46,383 nt of DNA from Pseudomonadota bacterium (GCA_023424095.1 JAFAEG010000051.1:1-46383); one strand, 5' to 3'; shown: positions 15,838 through 24,198, counted from the stretch's first letter. Program-made: numbers and translations. Notes: generated by a model from the letters alone, not told the origin.

Positions 15838-16619
15838 TGGAGCTGCTGACGACCGTTGAAGGTGCCGAGGCGTGGCTAAAGGCGCGCTTCCCAGATGTTT
15901 CACGTGAAACATGGGAGCGGCTTGATGCCTTCGAGGCGTTTCTGCGCCGGGAGAATGAGACGCAGAACCTCGTCTCGCGCGGCACGCTGGATCAGATCCG
16001 GCTGCGCCATTTTGCCGACTCCGCGCAGCTCCTCCCCCATGCGCCCCCTCGGCCTTCCACTTGGCTCGATCTTGGCAGCGGCGCGGGCTTTCCGGGCCTG
16101 ATCGCCGCGGCGCTCTCCAGCCACGAGGTGACGCTGGTCGAATCGCGTCGCCTGCGCATCGATTTCCTGAGTCGTGCCGCAGACCTTCTGGGTATTTCCG
16201 ACCGCACGACCGTCGTCGGCGCGCCGCTGGAGCGGGTTCCCAGCGCGAAATTTGCCGTCATCAGCGCCCGCGCCTTCGCCCCGCTCGAGCGCCTGCTGCC
16301 GCTTGCCCACCGCTTCTCCACAGAAAACACGGTCTGGATTCTCCCAAAGGGACGCAGCGCGCAGTCCGAACTGGAACAGGTCGGCGATGCGTGGCAGGGT
16401 GAGTTCCGCCTCGAACCCAGCCTTACCGATCCAGAGGCTCGCATCATTGTCGCCACGGGCGTGCAGCCGCGCCGCGGGCGAAGGAGAGGGCATGATCCGC
16501 ATAGCAGTCGCGAACCAGAAAGGCGGGGTCGGCAAGACCACGACCGCGATCAACCTCGGCACCGCGCTCGCCGCGACCGGGGATCGGGTGCTGATCGTCG
16601 ACCTCGATCCGCAGGGTAA
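15837..16619 (+). CDS. rsmG: 16S rRNA (guanine-N7) methyltransferase RsmG (GidB)
   Basis: A methyltransferase that modifies G527 of 16S rRNA in the 530 loop. The SAM-binding motif is WLDLGSGAGFPGLIAA, followed by TLVESRRLRIDFL and VISARAFAPLERLL; the N-terminal ENETQNLVSRGT block is typical. The recognisable protein ends near residue 214 (RIIVATGVQPRRGR), but no stop follows and the frame runs 128 nt into parA, giving a 260-residue product with an arginine-rich tail read from a parA alternative frame. Either the overlap is real or a sequence error hides the stop just before parA. A parS site lies inside codons near residue 20. Confidence 0.88.
   Translation: MELLTTVEGAEAWLKARFPDVSRETWERLDAFEAFLRRENETQNLVSRGTLDQIRLRHFADSAQLLPHAPPRPSTWLDLGSGAGFPGLIAAALSSHEVTLVESRRLRIDFLSRAADLLGISDRTTVVGAPLERVPSAKFAVISARAFAPLERLLPLAHRFSTENTVWILPKGRSAQSELEQVGDAWQGEFRLEPSLTDPEARIIVATGVQPRRGRRRGHDPHSSREPERRGRQDHDRDQPRHRARRDRGSGADRRPRSAG
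15896..15911. promoter_or_regulatory. parS site 2, inside the rsmG coding region
   Basis: TGTTTCACGTGAAACA, a perfect 16-bp parS palindrome identical to the classical Bacillus-type consensus. It is within rsmG, where it encodes part of the peptide DVSRET, 1.96 kb from site 1 and about 600 bp before parA. Being inside a conserved gene does not appear to disturb the protein. Confidence 0.95.
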
Positions 16620-17271
16620 TGCCTCCACCGGGCTCGGTGTCACCCAGTCGATGCGCGAGACCTCCAGCTATGATCTGCTGAACGGCCAGGCGACCTTGGC
16701 CCAGGCGGTGGTCTCGACCCGCGTGCCCCGGCTCGACCTGGTCCCGTCGACGGTCGATCTGTCCGGGGCGGAGATCGAACTGGTCGACCAGGAGGACCGC
16801 ACCCACCGGCTCCACCGCGTGCTCGAGTCGGCGGAACGCAATTGGGACGTCTGCCTGATCGATTGCCCCCCTTCGCTCGGCCTCCTGACCATCAACGCGC
16901 TCGCCGCGGCGGATTCCATTCTCGTCCCTCTGCAGGCAGAATTCTTTGCTTTGGAAGGACTTAGCCAGCTTTTGCAGACGGTCGAGCGGGTCCGTGCCCG
17001 CTTCAATCCGCAGCTGAACATCCTCGGCGTCGCGCTCACCATGTATGATCGCCGCAACAATCTGTCGGCCCAGGTCGCCAGCGATGTCCGCGCGGTCCTC
17101 GGCAAGGTGGTGTTCGAGACGATGATTCCGCGCAATGTGCGGCTGAGCGAGGCGCCGAGCCACGGCATCCCGGCGCTCATCTACGATCAGCGTTGTTCGG
17201 GCTCGCAGGCCTATATGGATCTGGCCCGCGAACTGATCGAGCGCCTCCCGCGCCAGGCGAAGGCGGCATGA
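16492..17271 (+). CDS. parA: Chromosome partitioning ATPase ParA
   Basis: A 259-residue deviant Walker-type ATPase that moves ParB-parS complexes and so the origin during chromosome segregation. The deviant Walker A motif is KGGVGKTT with signature lysine K10 and K15; Walker A' is VDLDPQGNAS and the Walker B-like segment CLIDCPPSLGLLTINAL. The frame is open upstream within rsmG, but the ATG at 16492 has a strong AAGGAG five bases upstream and gives the normal N-terminus MIRIAVANQ. Short N-terminus means it is the chromosomal type without an added HTH domain. parB overlaps by four bases. Confidence 0.97.
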   Translation: MIRIAVANQKGGVGKTTTAINLGTALAATGDRVLIVDLDPQGNASTGLGVTQSMRETSSYDLLNGQATLAQAVVSTRVPRLDLVPSTVDLSGAEIELVDQEDRTHRLHRVLESAERNWDVCLIDCPPSLGLLTINALAAADSILVPLQAEFFALEGLSQLLQTVERVRARFNPQLNILGVALTMYDRRNNLSAQVASDVRAVLGKVVFETMIPRNVRLSEAPSHGIPALIYDQRCSGSQAYMDLARELIERLPRQAKAA

Positions 17272-18155
17272 GCGACGACCTTCTCCCCAAGCGCCGCCCG
17301 TCCGGGCTCGGCCGCGGCCTGTCCTCGCTGCTCGGCGAGGTTGCGCAGGAAGCGCCGGTCGCTGGCGGCGGTGCACCACGCGGTACGCTGCAATCCATCC
17401 CCGTTTCCAGCATCGAGCCGCATCCCGGCCAGCCGCGCCGCACCTTCGACGAGGATGCGCTTGAGGAACTCGCCGCCTCCATCCAGCAGCGCGGCGTCAT
17501 CCAGCCGATCGTCGTGCGCCCGCACGGCCACCGCTTCCAGATCGTTGCCGGCGAACGTCGCTGGCGCGCTGCCCAGCGGGCGCGGCTGCACGAAATCCCC
17601 GCCATCGTCCGCGATTTCAGCGAGGCCGAGACGCTCGAAATCGCATTGATCGAGAATATCCAGCGCGCCGACCTGAATGCGATCGACGAGGCTGCTGCCT
17701 ATAGCCGGCTGATCGCCGATTATGGTCACAGCCAGGAAGCGCTTGGCAAACTGGTCGGCAAATCGCGCAGTCACATCGCCAACCTGTTGAGATTGCTCGA
17801 TCTTCCGCCGTCCGTGAAGGATATGCTGATCGACGGCCGGCTGACCATGGGCCACGCCCGAGCGCTCATTTCCGCGCCGGATCCGGTCGGCCTGGCGGAG
17901 GAGGTCATCCGCCGCGGCCTCTCCGTGCGCGAGACGGAGAAACTGGCCCAGGCGAAGAAGCCGGGCCGTGCCAGGACCGCCCAGCGCGCGGCCGCGGATC
18001 CCGACATCGCCGCGCTGGAGCGGCAATTGAGCGAATTGCTCGGCGTGCCGGTCACGGTCCGCCACACCGGCGGCGCGGGCGCGATCACTTTGTCTTATTC
18101 GTCGCTCGATCAGCTCGACATGATCTGCCAGCGGCTGACCGGCGGCTCGATCTAA
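17268..18155 (+). CDS. parB: Chromosome partitioning protein ParB (CTPase)
   Basis: A 295-residue parS-binding CTPase clamp. The N-terminus has LGRGLSSLLGE at 14-24, the segment that in ParB proteins touches ParA. The CTP-binding domain runs from about 40 to 135 with the motif GERRWRAA at 95-102 and ENIQRADL at 129-136. A helix-turn-helix follows near 155-175 (SQEALGKLVGKSRSHIANLLRLL), and a C-terminal dimer domain at about 245-295. The upstream open frame is rejected because ATG 17268 overlaps the parA stop as ATGA. Two perfect parS sites lie upstream. Its TAA interlocks with the holA stop. Confidence 0.97.
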   Translation: MSDDLLPKRRPSGLGRGLSSLLGEVAQEAPVAGGGAPRGTLQSIPVSSIEPHPGQPRRTFDEDALEELAASIQQRGVIQPIVVRPHGHRFQIVAGERRWRAAQRARLHEIPAIVRDFSEAETLEIALIENIQRADLNAIDEAAAYSRLIADYGHSQEALGKLVGKSRSHIANLLRLLDLPPSVKDMLIDGRLTMGHARALISAPDPVGLAEEVIRRGLSVRETEKLAQAKKPGRARTAQRAAADPDIAALERQLSELLGVPVTVRHTGGAGAITLSYSSLDQLDMICQRLTGGSI

Positions 18156-19171
18156 CGCCGAGCAGCCTGCCGGGCGATCGCCAGCAACTCCACCTCGGCC
18201 GCCAGCGGGCCGATCCCGGCGCTTTTCTTCACCGCCCGCTCGGCATCCTGCAGCCGCGTCAGGCACCGCGACAGCACTGCCGCGTCCCAGCGCCCGAGCT
18301 GCCGCTCGACCGCATCCTTTTCCTTCCAGAACAATGCCTTGCCCTGGCTGGCAATGACCTCCGACGGGCGTTTGCCCTGCTCCACCTCGGCCCGCAGTTT
18401 CGCCAGCAACAGGCCCCGGCGAAGCGCCGCGCGCAGCAGCACGATCCCTTCCGCGCCCTCGCTGCGCAGCCGCCCCAATTCGGTCGCGGCCGCGCGCGGA
18501 TCGCCGCTGAAGACATGGTCGATCAATTGCCCGGCATCGCCTTCGTCCGCCGCCGCCTGGATCGCCGCCATGGCGTCACGCTCGACCATCACGCTGCGCC
18601 CCGGCTCCGCGTCGAGATAAAGCGCCAATTTGTCGAGTTCATGCTCCAGGATCGCGCGATTCGCCCCGCACGCCTCGACCAGCCGCCGCGCATCGTCGGC
18701 GTCCAGCACCAGTCCGCGCGCGCGCGCCAATTCACCAGCCAGCCGGGCAAAATCGCGCGCATCGGGGGGATAAGAGGCGAAGGCCAGCGCGTTGGGGGCG
18801 GCCAGCGCCAGTTTCAGCAGCTTCGACGTCGCCCGCAGCGCACCCGCGACGATCACCACCGGATTGCCCGCCGCCGGCGCGTCGAGCAAGGCGGTGACGG
18901 CGTCGAGCGTCTCGTCCCCCGCCGGGGTCACCAGCAGCCAACGGGCGCCGCCGAACATGGAGATCGAGGCCGCTTCGTCGGCCAGTTTCGCCGGATCGCC
19001 CTTCAGCTCACTGCCGGTGAGCGAAATCCGCTCCGCTTCGGCGCCCAACGCCGCGCCGACCTTGCGCGCCAGCGCCATGCTGCCCGCCTCGTCGGGGCCG
19101 TGCAGCAGGAACAAGCGGGTCGTGGCCGGGCTTTTCAGCGCCTTGTCGAGCTGGGGCCGGGTTGCTTTCAC
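18152..19171 (-). CDS. holA: DNA polymerase III delta subunit
   Basis: A 339-residue clamp-loader delta subunit, which opens the beta sliding clamp during replication. The start is a GTG at 19171 that overlaps the lptE stop as GTGA. Family features include FLLHGPDEAGSMALARKVG in the AAA+-like domain I (delta lacks a functional P-loop), the SMFGGARWLLVTPAG block and the C-terminal LLRAALRRGLLLAKLRAEV region. The leuS-lptE-holA order is common in proteobacteria. The frame stays open upstream through lptE in another reading, which I treat as chance. Confidence 0.9.
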   Translation of the reverse strand: MKATRPQLDKALKSPATTRLFLLHGPDEAGSMALARKVGAALGAEAERISLTGSELKGDPAKLADEAASISMFGGARWLLVTPAGDETLDAVTALLDAPAAGNPVVIVAGALRATSKLLKLALAAPNALAFASYPPDARDFARLAGELARARGLVLDADDARRLVEACGANRAILEHELDKLALYLDAEPGRSVMVERDAMAAIQAAADEGDAGQLIDHVFSGDPRAAATELGRLRSEGAEGIVLLRAALRRGLLLAKLRAEVEQGKRPSEVIASQGKALFWKEKDAVERQLGRWDAAVLSRCLTRLQDAERAVKKSAGIGPLAAEVELLAIARQAARR

Positions 19172-19677
19172 TGGCCGGCGGGCGGCGGCGTGCGGCTCAC
19201 ATAGAGCCCGACCCGCGACACGATCTGACGGGCCACCATCTCCGACAGGCGTTCGAGCGCCGTCTGTTCGGCCGCGACGGTGGCATATTCCGACCCCACG
19301 ACGTCGATTCCGGCATCGGATCCCGCCGTTGCGTCGAGCAGGACGGTGCCGAGCCGCGCGTCGACCAGGCGATAGCGCGCCCGCAATGTCCGCCGCTCCC
19401 GAGTCACCGCATCGTCCAGCCGGATGCCCAGGCCGGCAATCTGGTCGTCCAGCTCGACCTCCAGCCGGTAGCGGATTTCGCCGCCCTCGCCCTGGCCGAG
19501 CTGATCGATCAGCGAGCCGCGCAGCAAATAGCCCGCACGACCCGGAATCGGCGCCACTTCGACCGACCGCAATGCGGTCGCGACCGAGCCCCGGGAGCCG
19601 CCCGAATAAAGCGGTCGCAAGCCGCACCCGGCGAGGAGAGCGACGGCGCTCACCGCGAGGAGCAGCCGGCCGATCAT
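19168..19677 (-). CDS. lptE: LPS-assembly lipoprotein LptE
   Basis: A 169-residue outer-membrane lipoprotein that plugs the LptD barrel and helps place lipopolysaccharide at the cell surface. The signal peptide ends in the lipobox LLAGC, making C18 the lipidated residue, and the mature protein opens GLRPLYSGG, which is typical of alphaproteobacterial LptE. The rest is moderately conserved. ATG overlaps the leuS stop (ATGA) and the gene's own stop overlaps the holA GTG, so the three genes form a tightly coupled operon. Confidence 0.88.
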   Translation of the reverse strand: MIGRLLLAVSAVALLAGCGLRPLYSGGSRGSVATALRSVEVAPIPGRAGYLLRGSLIDQLGQGEGGEIRYRLEVELDDQIAGLGIRLDDAVTRERRTLRARYRLVDARLGTVLLDATAGSDAGIDVVGSEYATVAAEQTALERLSEMVARQIVSRVGLYVSRTPPPAGQ

Positions 19678-22193
19678 GCGACGATGTTCACCAATCGGTC
19701 GGGCACGACGATCACCTTGCGCGGCGCCTTGCCTTCCAGCGCCCGCTGGATCTTGTCCGACGCCAGCGCCATCGCCTCGACCGCCTCCTTGGATGCGCCC
19801 TTGGCGGCGGTCAGCGTGTCACGCAACTTGCCGTTCACCTGCACCGCGATCGTGACCTCGTCCTCGACCAGCATGGCCGGATCGGCCACGGGCCAGGCTG
19901 TGTCGGCGATCAGCCCGTCCTGGCCGAGCGTGCGCCATGCCTCTTCGGCGACGTGCGGCGCCATCGGCGCGACCAGCTTCAGCAGCGTCAGTGCCGCTTC
20001 GCCGCGCGACGCGGTGGGCGCGGCCTTCTCGATCGCGCTGGCGAGCTCGTACAGATTCGCCACTGCCTTGTTGAAGGCCAAACCCTCGATGTTCGCGCCG
20101 ACGGCGGCAATGGTCTGGTGCAGCTTGCGGTCGAGCGCCGAATCGCGGCCCTCGCCGCCTTCTGCTGCGGCGATTCGCCACAGCCGCTGCACGAAGCGCC
20201 AGGCGCCCTCGATCCCGGCCTCGCTCCACTCCAGATCGCGCTCCGGCGGCGAATCCGACAGCATGAACCAGCGCACCGCGTCCGCGCCATATTGGTCGAC
20301 GATCGGCTCGGGATCGACCGTGTTGCGCTTGGATTTGGACATCTTCTCGATGCGGCCGGTCGCGGCGGCCGTGCGAGTCGCGACTTCGATCATCCCGTCG
20401 GGACCGACCTCGACCTCGTCCGGCGACAGCCAGCGGCCATCGAGCGACTTGTAGGTCTCGTGCGTCACCATCCCCTGCGTGAACAGGCCGGCGAACGGCT
20501 CGGCGACGTCGAGCTTGCCGATTTTCTGCAGCGCCCGGGTCCAGAACCGGGCGTAGAGCAGGTGCAGGATCGCATGCTCGACCCCGCCAATATATTGATC
20601 GACCGGCAGCCAATGCGAGGCCACGCCCGGATCGAACGGCTTGTCCGCCGGCTGGCTGGCGAAGCGGATGAAATACCAGGAGGAATCGGCAAAGGTGTCG
20701 AGCGTGTCGGTCTCGCGCACCGCCGCCTTGCCGCAGCTCGGACAATCGACATGTTTCCACGTCGGATGGCGGTCGAGCGGATTGCCCGGCACGTCGAAGG
20801 TCACGTCGTCGGGCAGCACCACCGGCAGTTGCTCGCGCGGCACCGGCACCGCGCCGCAATCGCCACAGTGGATGATCGGGATCGGCGTCCCCCAATAACG
20901 TTGCCGCGACACGCCCCAGTCGCGCAGCCGCCAGGCGATGGTGCCTTCGCCCCAGCCTTCCGCTTCGGCCCGGGCGATCACCGCCGCCTTGGCGCTTTCC
21001 GTATCCTTGCCGTCAAGGAAGCGCGAATTGACCAACACGCCATCGCCGCTCTCGGCTGCATCGCCGATCGGCTGGTCCGCTTCGTCGGCCGACGCCGCGA
21101 CCACACGCGTGATCTCCAGCCCGTATTTGCGCGCGAATTCGTAATCGCGCTGGTCGTGGCCGGGCACGCCGAACACCGCGCCGCTGCCATAATCCATCAG
21201 CACGAAGTTCGCGATGAAGACCGGCAATTCCCAAGTGGGATCAAGCGGATGCACCGCCTCGCCAATCTCCAGGCCAAGCTTCTCCGCCGTCTCAAGCTCG
21301 GCCGCGGTGGTGCCGCCCTGCTTGCACCTGGCGATGAAGGCCGCGACCTCGGGCGAGCGGGCGGCATGATGTTGCGCCAGCGGGTGATCCGGCGAGACGG
21401 CGACGAAGCTCGCGCCGAAGATCGTGTCGGGGCGGGTGGTGAAGACCTCGATCTCCTTGATCCCGCCATTCGCTTCGCCGTCGATCGCGAAGCGGAAGCC
21501 CATGCCCCGGCTCTTGCCGATCCAATTCTCCTGCATCAGCCGGACCTTGTCCGGCCAGCGGTCGAGCTCGCCAAGGCCGCTCAGCAGTTCCTCGGCGAAA
21601 TCAGTGATCTTCAGGAACCATTGGTTCAGCTTGCGCCGCTCGACTTCCGCGCCCGAACGCCAACCCTTGCCGTCGATCACCTGCTCGTTGGCGAGCACGG
21701 TCATGTCGACCGGGTCCCAATTGACCTCGCTTTCCTTGCGATAGATCAGCCCGGCGGCGAGCATGTCGAGGAACAGCGCCTGCTCATGGCCGTAATAAGC
21801 CGAGTCGCAGGTCGCGAGCTCGCGGCTCCAGTCCAAAGCGAAGCCCAGCCGCTTCAGCTGCGCCCGCATCGTCGCGATATTGTCCCAGGTCCAGGCGCCG
21901 GGATGGACCCTGCGCTCCATCGCCGCATTCTCGGCCGGCATGCCGAACGCGTCCCAGCCCATCGGGTGGAGCACTTCGAAACCGTTCATCCGCCGATAGC
22001 GGGCGAGCACGTCGCCCATCGTGTAATTGCGGACGTGGCCCATGTGGATGCGCCCCGACGGATAGGGGAACATCTCGAGGATATAGGCCTTGGGCTTTGG
22101 CGAATCGTCCTGGGCGCGGAACGTGCCCGCTTGTTCCCAGACCTGCTGCCAATGCGCGTCGGCCGTGAGGGGGTTGAAACGCGACACGGTCAT
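19674..22193 (-). CDS. leuS: Leucyl-tRNA synthetase
   Basis: An 839-residue class I aminoacyl-tRNA synthetase. The HIGH motif appears as HMGH in YPSGRIHMGHVRNYTMGD, the KMSKS motif as KMSKSKRNTV, and the editing (CP1) domain carries the TTRPDTIFGA segment. A zinc-site-like HCGDCGAVP and CPSCGK pair are also visible. Length is within the bacterial range. It is the first gene of the leuS-lptE-holA operon, 28 bp downstream of the DUF3576 gene. Confidence 0.97.
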   Translation of the reverse strand: MTVSRFNPLTADAHWQQVWEQAGTFRAQDDSPKPKAYILEMFPYPSGRIHMGHVRNYTMGDVLARYRRMNGFEVLHPMGWDAFGMPAENAAMERRVHPGAWTWDNIATMRAQLKRLGFALDWSRELATCDSAYYGHEQALFLDMLAAGLIYRKESEVNWDPVDMTVLANEQVIDGKGWRSGAEVERRKLNQWFLKITDFAEELLSGLGELDRWPDKVRLMQENWIGKSRGMGFRFAIDGEANGGIKEIEVFTTRPDTIFGASFVAVSPDHPLAQHHAARSPEVAAFIARCKQGGTTAAELETAEKLGLEIGEAVHPLDPTWELPVFIANFVLMDYGSGAVFGVPGHDQRDYEFARKYGLEITRVVAASADEADQPIGDAAESGDGVLVNSRFLDGKDTESAKAAVIARAEAEGWGEGTIAWRLRDWGVSRQRYWGTPIPIIHCGDCGAVPVPREQLPVVLPDDVTFDVPGNPLDRHPTWKHVDCPSCGKAAVRETDTLDTFADSSWYFIRFASQPADKPFDPGVASHWLPVDQYIGGVEHAILHLLYARFWTRALQKIGKLDVAEPFAGLFTQGMVTHETYKSLDGRWLSPDEVEVGPDGMIEVATRTAAATGRIEKMSKSKRNTVDPEPIVDQYGADAVRWFMLSDSPPERDLEWSEAGIEGAWRFVQRLWRIAAAEGGEGRDSALDRKLHQTIAAVGANIEGLAFNKAVANLYELASAIEKAAPTASRGEAALTLLKLVAPMAPHVAEEAWRTLGQDGLIADTAWPVADPAMLVEDEVTIAVQVNGKLRDTLTAAKGASKEAVEAMALASDKIQRALEGKAPRKVIVVPDRLVNIVA

Positions 22194-22221
22194 GGCTCGA
22201 TTGAAATCCGGGGTGGCTGGA

Positions 22222-22659
22222 TCAGCTCACGCCGGCGCCGCGGCGCAGGTCGCGAGCGCGGGTCAGGATGATTTCCTCGAGCCGCTGCACGGTGGCGGCG
22301 GTCACCGGGGCATCGACCCACTGGCCGCCCTGCAGACGCTGGCGGGCGGCGGAGACGCGCAGCGCATCGGCGCGCAGGGTGGAATCAAGGATCGCCACCG
22401 ACACGCGGATGCGGTCGGTGGGGTCGGCCGGGTTCACATACCATTCGGTGATGATCACGCCGCCGGCCGAGTCGCTCTGCGCCAGCGGGGCGAAGGACAC
22501 GGTGTCGAGCGCGGCGCGCCACAGATAGGAATTGACCCCGATCTGGGTCATCGTCGCCGGCGGAATGCGCTCCGCCGCGGAGCGCTGACCGCCGCCGGCA
22601 CAGGCCGCGAGCGAAGCGGCGCCGGCAAGAACCAGGCCGAGCGTGGACGGGCGAACCAT
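22222..22659 (-). CDS. DUF3576 family lipoprotein
   Basis: A 145-residue predicted lipoprotein with lipobox LAAC at residues 17-20. The DUF3576 core follows, with IGVNSYLWRAALDTVSF and GGVIITEWYVNPADPTDRIRVSVAILDSTLRADALRVS. The family is common in alphaproteobacteria and often lies before leuS; its role is unknown, with an envelope function likely given the neighbouring lptE. The ATG at 22659 is chosen because AAGGA sits about 9 nt upstream; an in-frame codon at 22680 lacks such support. Confidence 0.85.
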   Translation of the reverse strand: MVRPSTLGLVLAGAASLAACAGGGQRSAAERIPPATMTQIGVNSYLWRAALDTVSFAPLAQSDSAGGVIITEWYVNPADPTDRIRVSVAILDSTLRADALRVSAARQRLQGGQWVDAPVTAATVQRLEEIILTRARDLRRGAGVS

Positions 22660-22878
22660 GTGTGATGTCCTTAAAAGCAACTATGACGGATCGGAGGCCG
22701 TTATAGGCGCGACGGCGCAGGCGGCAAGTCTCTAAGGATGGCCCCTGCGCAAGCCCCGATTCGGCGCGATTGTGGAGAAGTTGCAACAATCGCCATGATT
22801 CCGGCGACACCTGTGGCACCAACGCTGGAATGAATCGGTTGGAACGCCTAGATTGGGCCTTCACGGGAGAAGTGTAGG
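22660..22878. promoter_or_regulatory. Divergent promoter region with inverted repeat
   Basis: About 219 bp separating two divergent envelope-protein genes. GCGATTGT (22766-22773) and ACAATCGC (22786-22793) form a perfect 8-bp inverted repeat with a 12-bp spacer, which could be an operator. Three GANTC sites lie at 22758, 22797 and 22832. No confident -35/-10 pairs were found. Confidence 0.35.
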
Positions 22879-23613
22879 TTGAAGAGGGCATTGGCATTCG
22901 GGATCGCAGGCAGCGTTTCGCTGCTCGCTCTCGCTATGGCTGTGCCCGGCGAAGGCGTGGCGCAGCGCGCCGGCGCGACTCGCACTGCAACCGTCGCGCC
23001 CGAGCGAGTCGTGGGCAGCTTCACGCCGGCGGTGCGCGATCCGCGCCTCGCGGCCGAACTGGCCCGGCGCAGCGCCGCCAACAGTTTCCAATTCACCCCG
23101 GCGACCAACGCGGCCGAGCGCAATCGCGCGGTCCGAGTCGCGGTGCGGGTCCGCCCGGGTGTGACGGCGCCTGAACGGGCGCGGCCGCTCATGCCGGGCG
23201 CCGCTGCGGCGGTCGAAACCTCTTCCGGCACGGCGATCACGCCCAGCACCTATAATCTCGGCGTCGCCGTCGGCTGGCGGCGCTTCGCCATCACCGGCGA
23301 TACCTCGACCATGACCGGCGGCATCGGCGGCGGCAGCCGCGAGCGTGCGCGCGTCGGCGTGGATTATCGCCCGGGTTCGCGCATGACCGCCCGTGTGCAG
23401 GTCGAGGCCGAGCAGGCCGAAGGCGTGCAGCGCGTGGTCGGCGACGATCGCGCCGTGGCGCTGGATGTCGGCGGTTCCTATTCGATCGCCCGCGGCATCG
23501 ATGTCACCGGCGGCGTTCGCTATCGCGTCTCGCGCGACCGGATCGAACCGCTCGCCCGCGACGAGCGCCGCGACAGCCAGGCCGTCTACGTCGGCACGGC
23601 GATCCGCTTCTAA
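22879..23613 (+). CDS. Exported protein of unknown function, possibly outer-membrane
   Basis: A 244-residue protein with a signal peptide (basic MKR, hydrophobic core, probable cleavage after GVAQ near residue 29). The middle is low-complexity and rich in Ala, Arg and Val. The C-terminal 110 residues alternate polar and hydrophobic positions as beta strands (for example ARVQVEAEQ, ALDVGGSYSI, DVTGGVRYRV) and the protein ends in Phe (GTAIRF), a pattern used by outer-membrane beta barrels. The start is a TTG preceded by GGGAGAAG. I do not recognise the family; a small membrane-associated barrel or beta-sandwich is the best guess. Confidence 0.7.
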   Translation: MKRALAFGIAGSVSLLALAMAVPGEGVAQRAGATRTATVAPERVVGSFTPAVRDPRLAAELARRSAANSFQFTPATNAAERNRAVRVAVRVRPGVTAPERARPLMPGAAAAVETSSGTAITPSTYNLGVAVGWRRFAITGDTSTMTGGIGGGSRERARVGVDYRPGSRMTARVQVEAEQAEGVQRVVGDDRAVALDVGGSYSIARGIDVTGGVRYRVSRDRIEPLARDERRDSQAVYVGTAIRF

Positions 23614-23620
23614 GGAAGCC

Positions 23621-23642
23621 GTCGCCCGGCGAGGCGATTTTC
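23621..23642 (+). terminator. Terminator between convergent genes
   Basis: GTCGCC (23621-23626) pairs with GGCGAT (23633-23638), including one G.U, around a six-base loop, followed by TTTTC overlapping the hairpin end. It is 8 bp after the stop of the exported-protein gene and just before the end of the convergent gene. Confidence 0.4.
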
Positions 23643-23645
23643 AGC

Positions 23646-24176
23646 TCATCGCAGCCAGGCGTCCACCGCCGCCCAGCCATAAGCGCCGTTCGCCAGCAAT
23701 TCGGGCGCATTGCGTTCGTTGACCCCGCCCAGAGCGATCACCGGCAATGCCGTCGCCGCCGCCAGCGCCGCGAATCGCTCGATGCCGAGCGTCGGCGCGT
23801 CCGGGTGCGACCGGGTCGGATGGACCGGCGCCAGGAAGAGCAGATCCGCGCCGAGCGCCTCCGCCCGCCGAATCTCGTTCAAATCGTGCACCGACGCGCT
23901 GCGCAGCAGCTCGCGCTCGCCCTCTCCCCAGCCATGCCAGCCATCGGCGCGCCATTCCTCCGCCAGCGCCGCCGCGCCCGCCAGCAGCATCATTCGATCA
24001 CCGCCCGCCGCCCGCACTTCGTCGAAAAGCGCCCGCCGCTCGCGTTCGGGCAGGCTGTAATGGCGGAACAGGATGCCTGCCTCGGCGGGCAGCCCGGCGA
24101 CGGCGGGCAGCAGCCGCTCGCTTTGGCGTTCGTCGGTCACCAGCCAGATTCGGCGCAGCGATTGGCGCGGGCTCAT
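23646..24176 (-). CDS. ThiE/TenI-like thiamine phosphate synthase family protein, short form
   Basis: A 176-residue TIM-barrel-type protein. It has ASVHDLNEIRRAEALGADLLFLAPVHPTRSHP and VIALGGVNERNAPELLANGAYGWAAVDAW, which are the C-terminal half signatures of the ThiE/TenI family. True ThiE is about 210 residues and has diagnostic substrate residues in the middle; the equivalent segment here (RADGWHGWGEGE) does not show the usual HLGQ pattern. It may be a TenI-like or divergent enzyme rather than a genuine thiamine phosphate synthase. The ATG at 24176 is the start beside a divergent gene 22 bp away; upstream open frame is antisense to yggS. Confidence 0.72.
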   Translation of the reverse strand: MSPRQSLRRIWLVTDERQSERLLPAVAGLPAEAGILFRHYSLPERERRALFDEVRAAGGDRMMLLAGAAALAEEWRADGWHGWGEGERELLRSASVHDLNEIRRAEALGADLLFLAPVHPTRSHPDAPTLGIERFAALAAATALPVIALGGVNERNAPELLANGAYGWAAVDAWLR

Positions 24177-24198
24177 CGTCGCGCTTATAGCCGCCGCG

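Noticed and set aside
18792..22271. A 1159-residue open frame on the plus strand
   Set aside because: It is antisense to leuS and lptE and part of holA, all of which have clear family motifs and operon junctions. It has low-complexity, Arg/His/Gly-rich composition typical of shadow frames in high-GC DNA.
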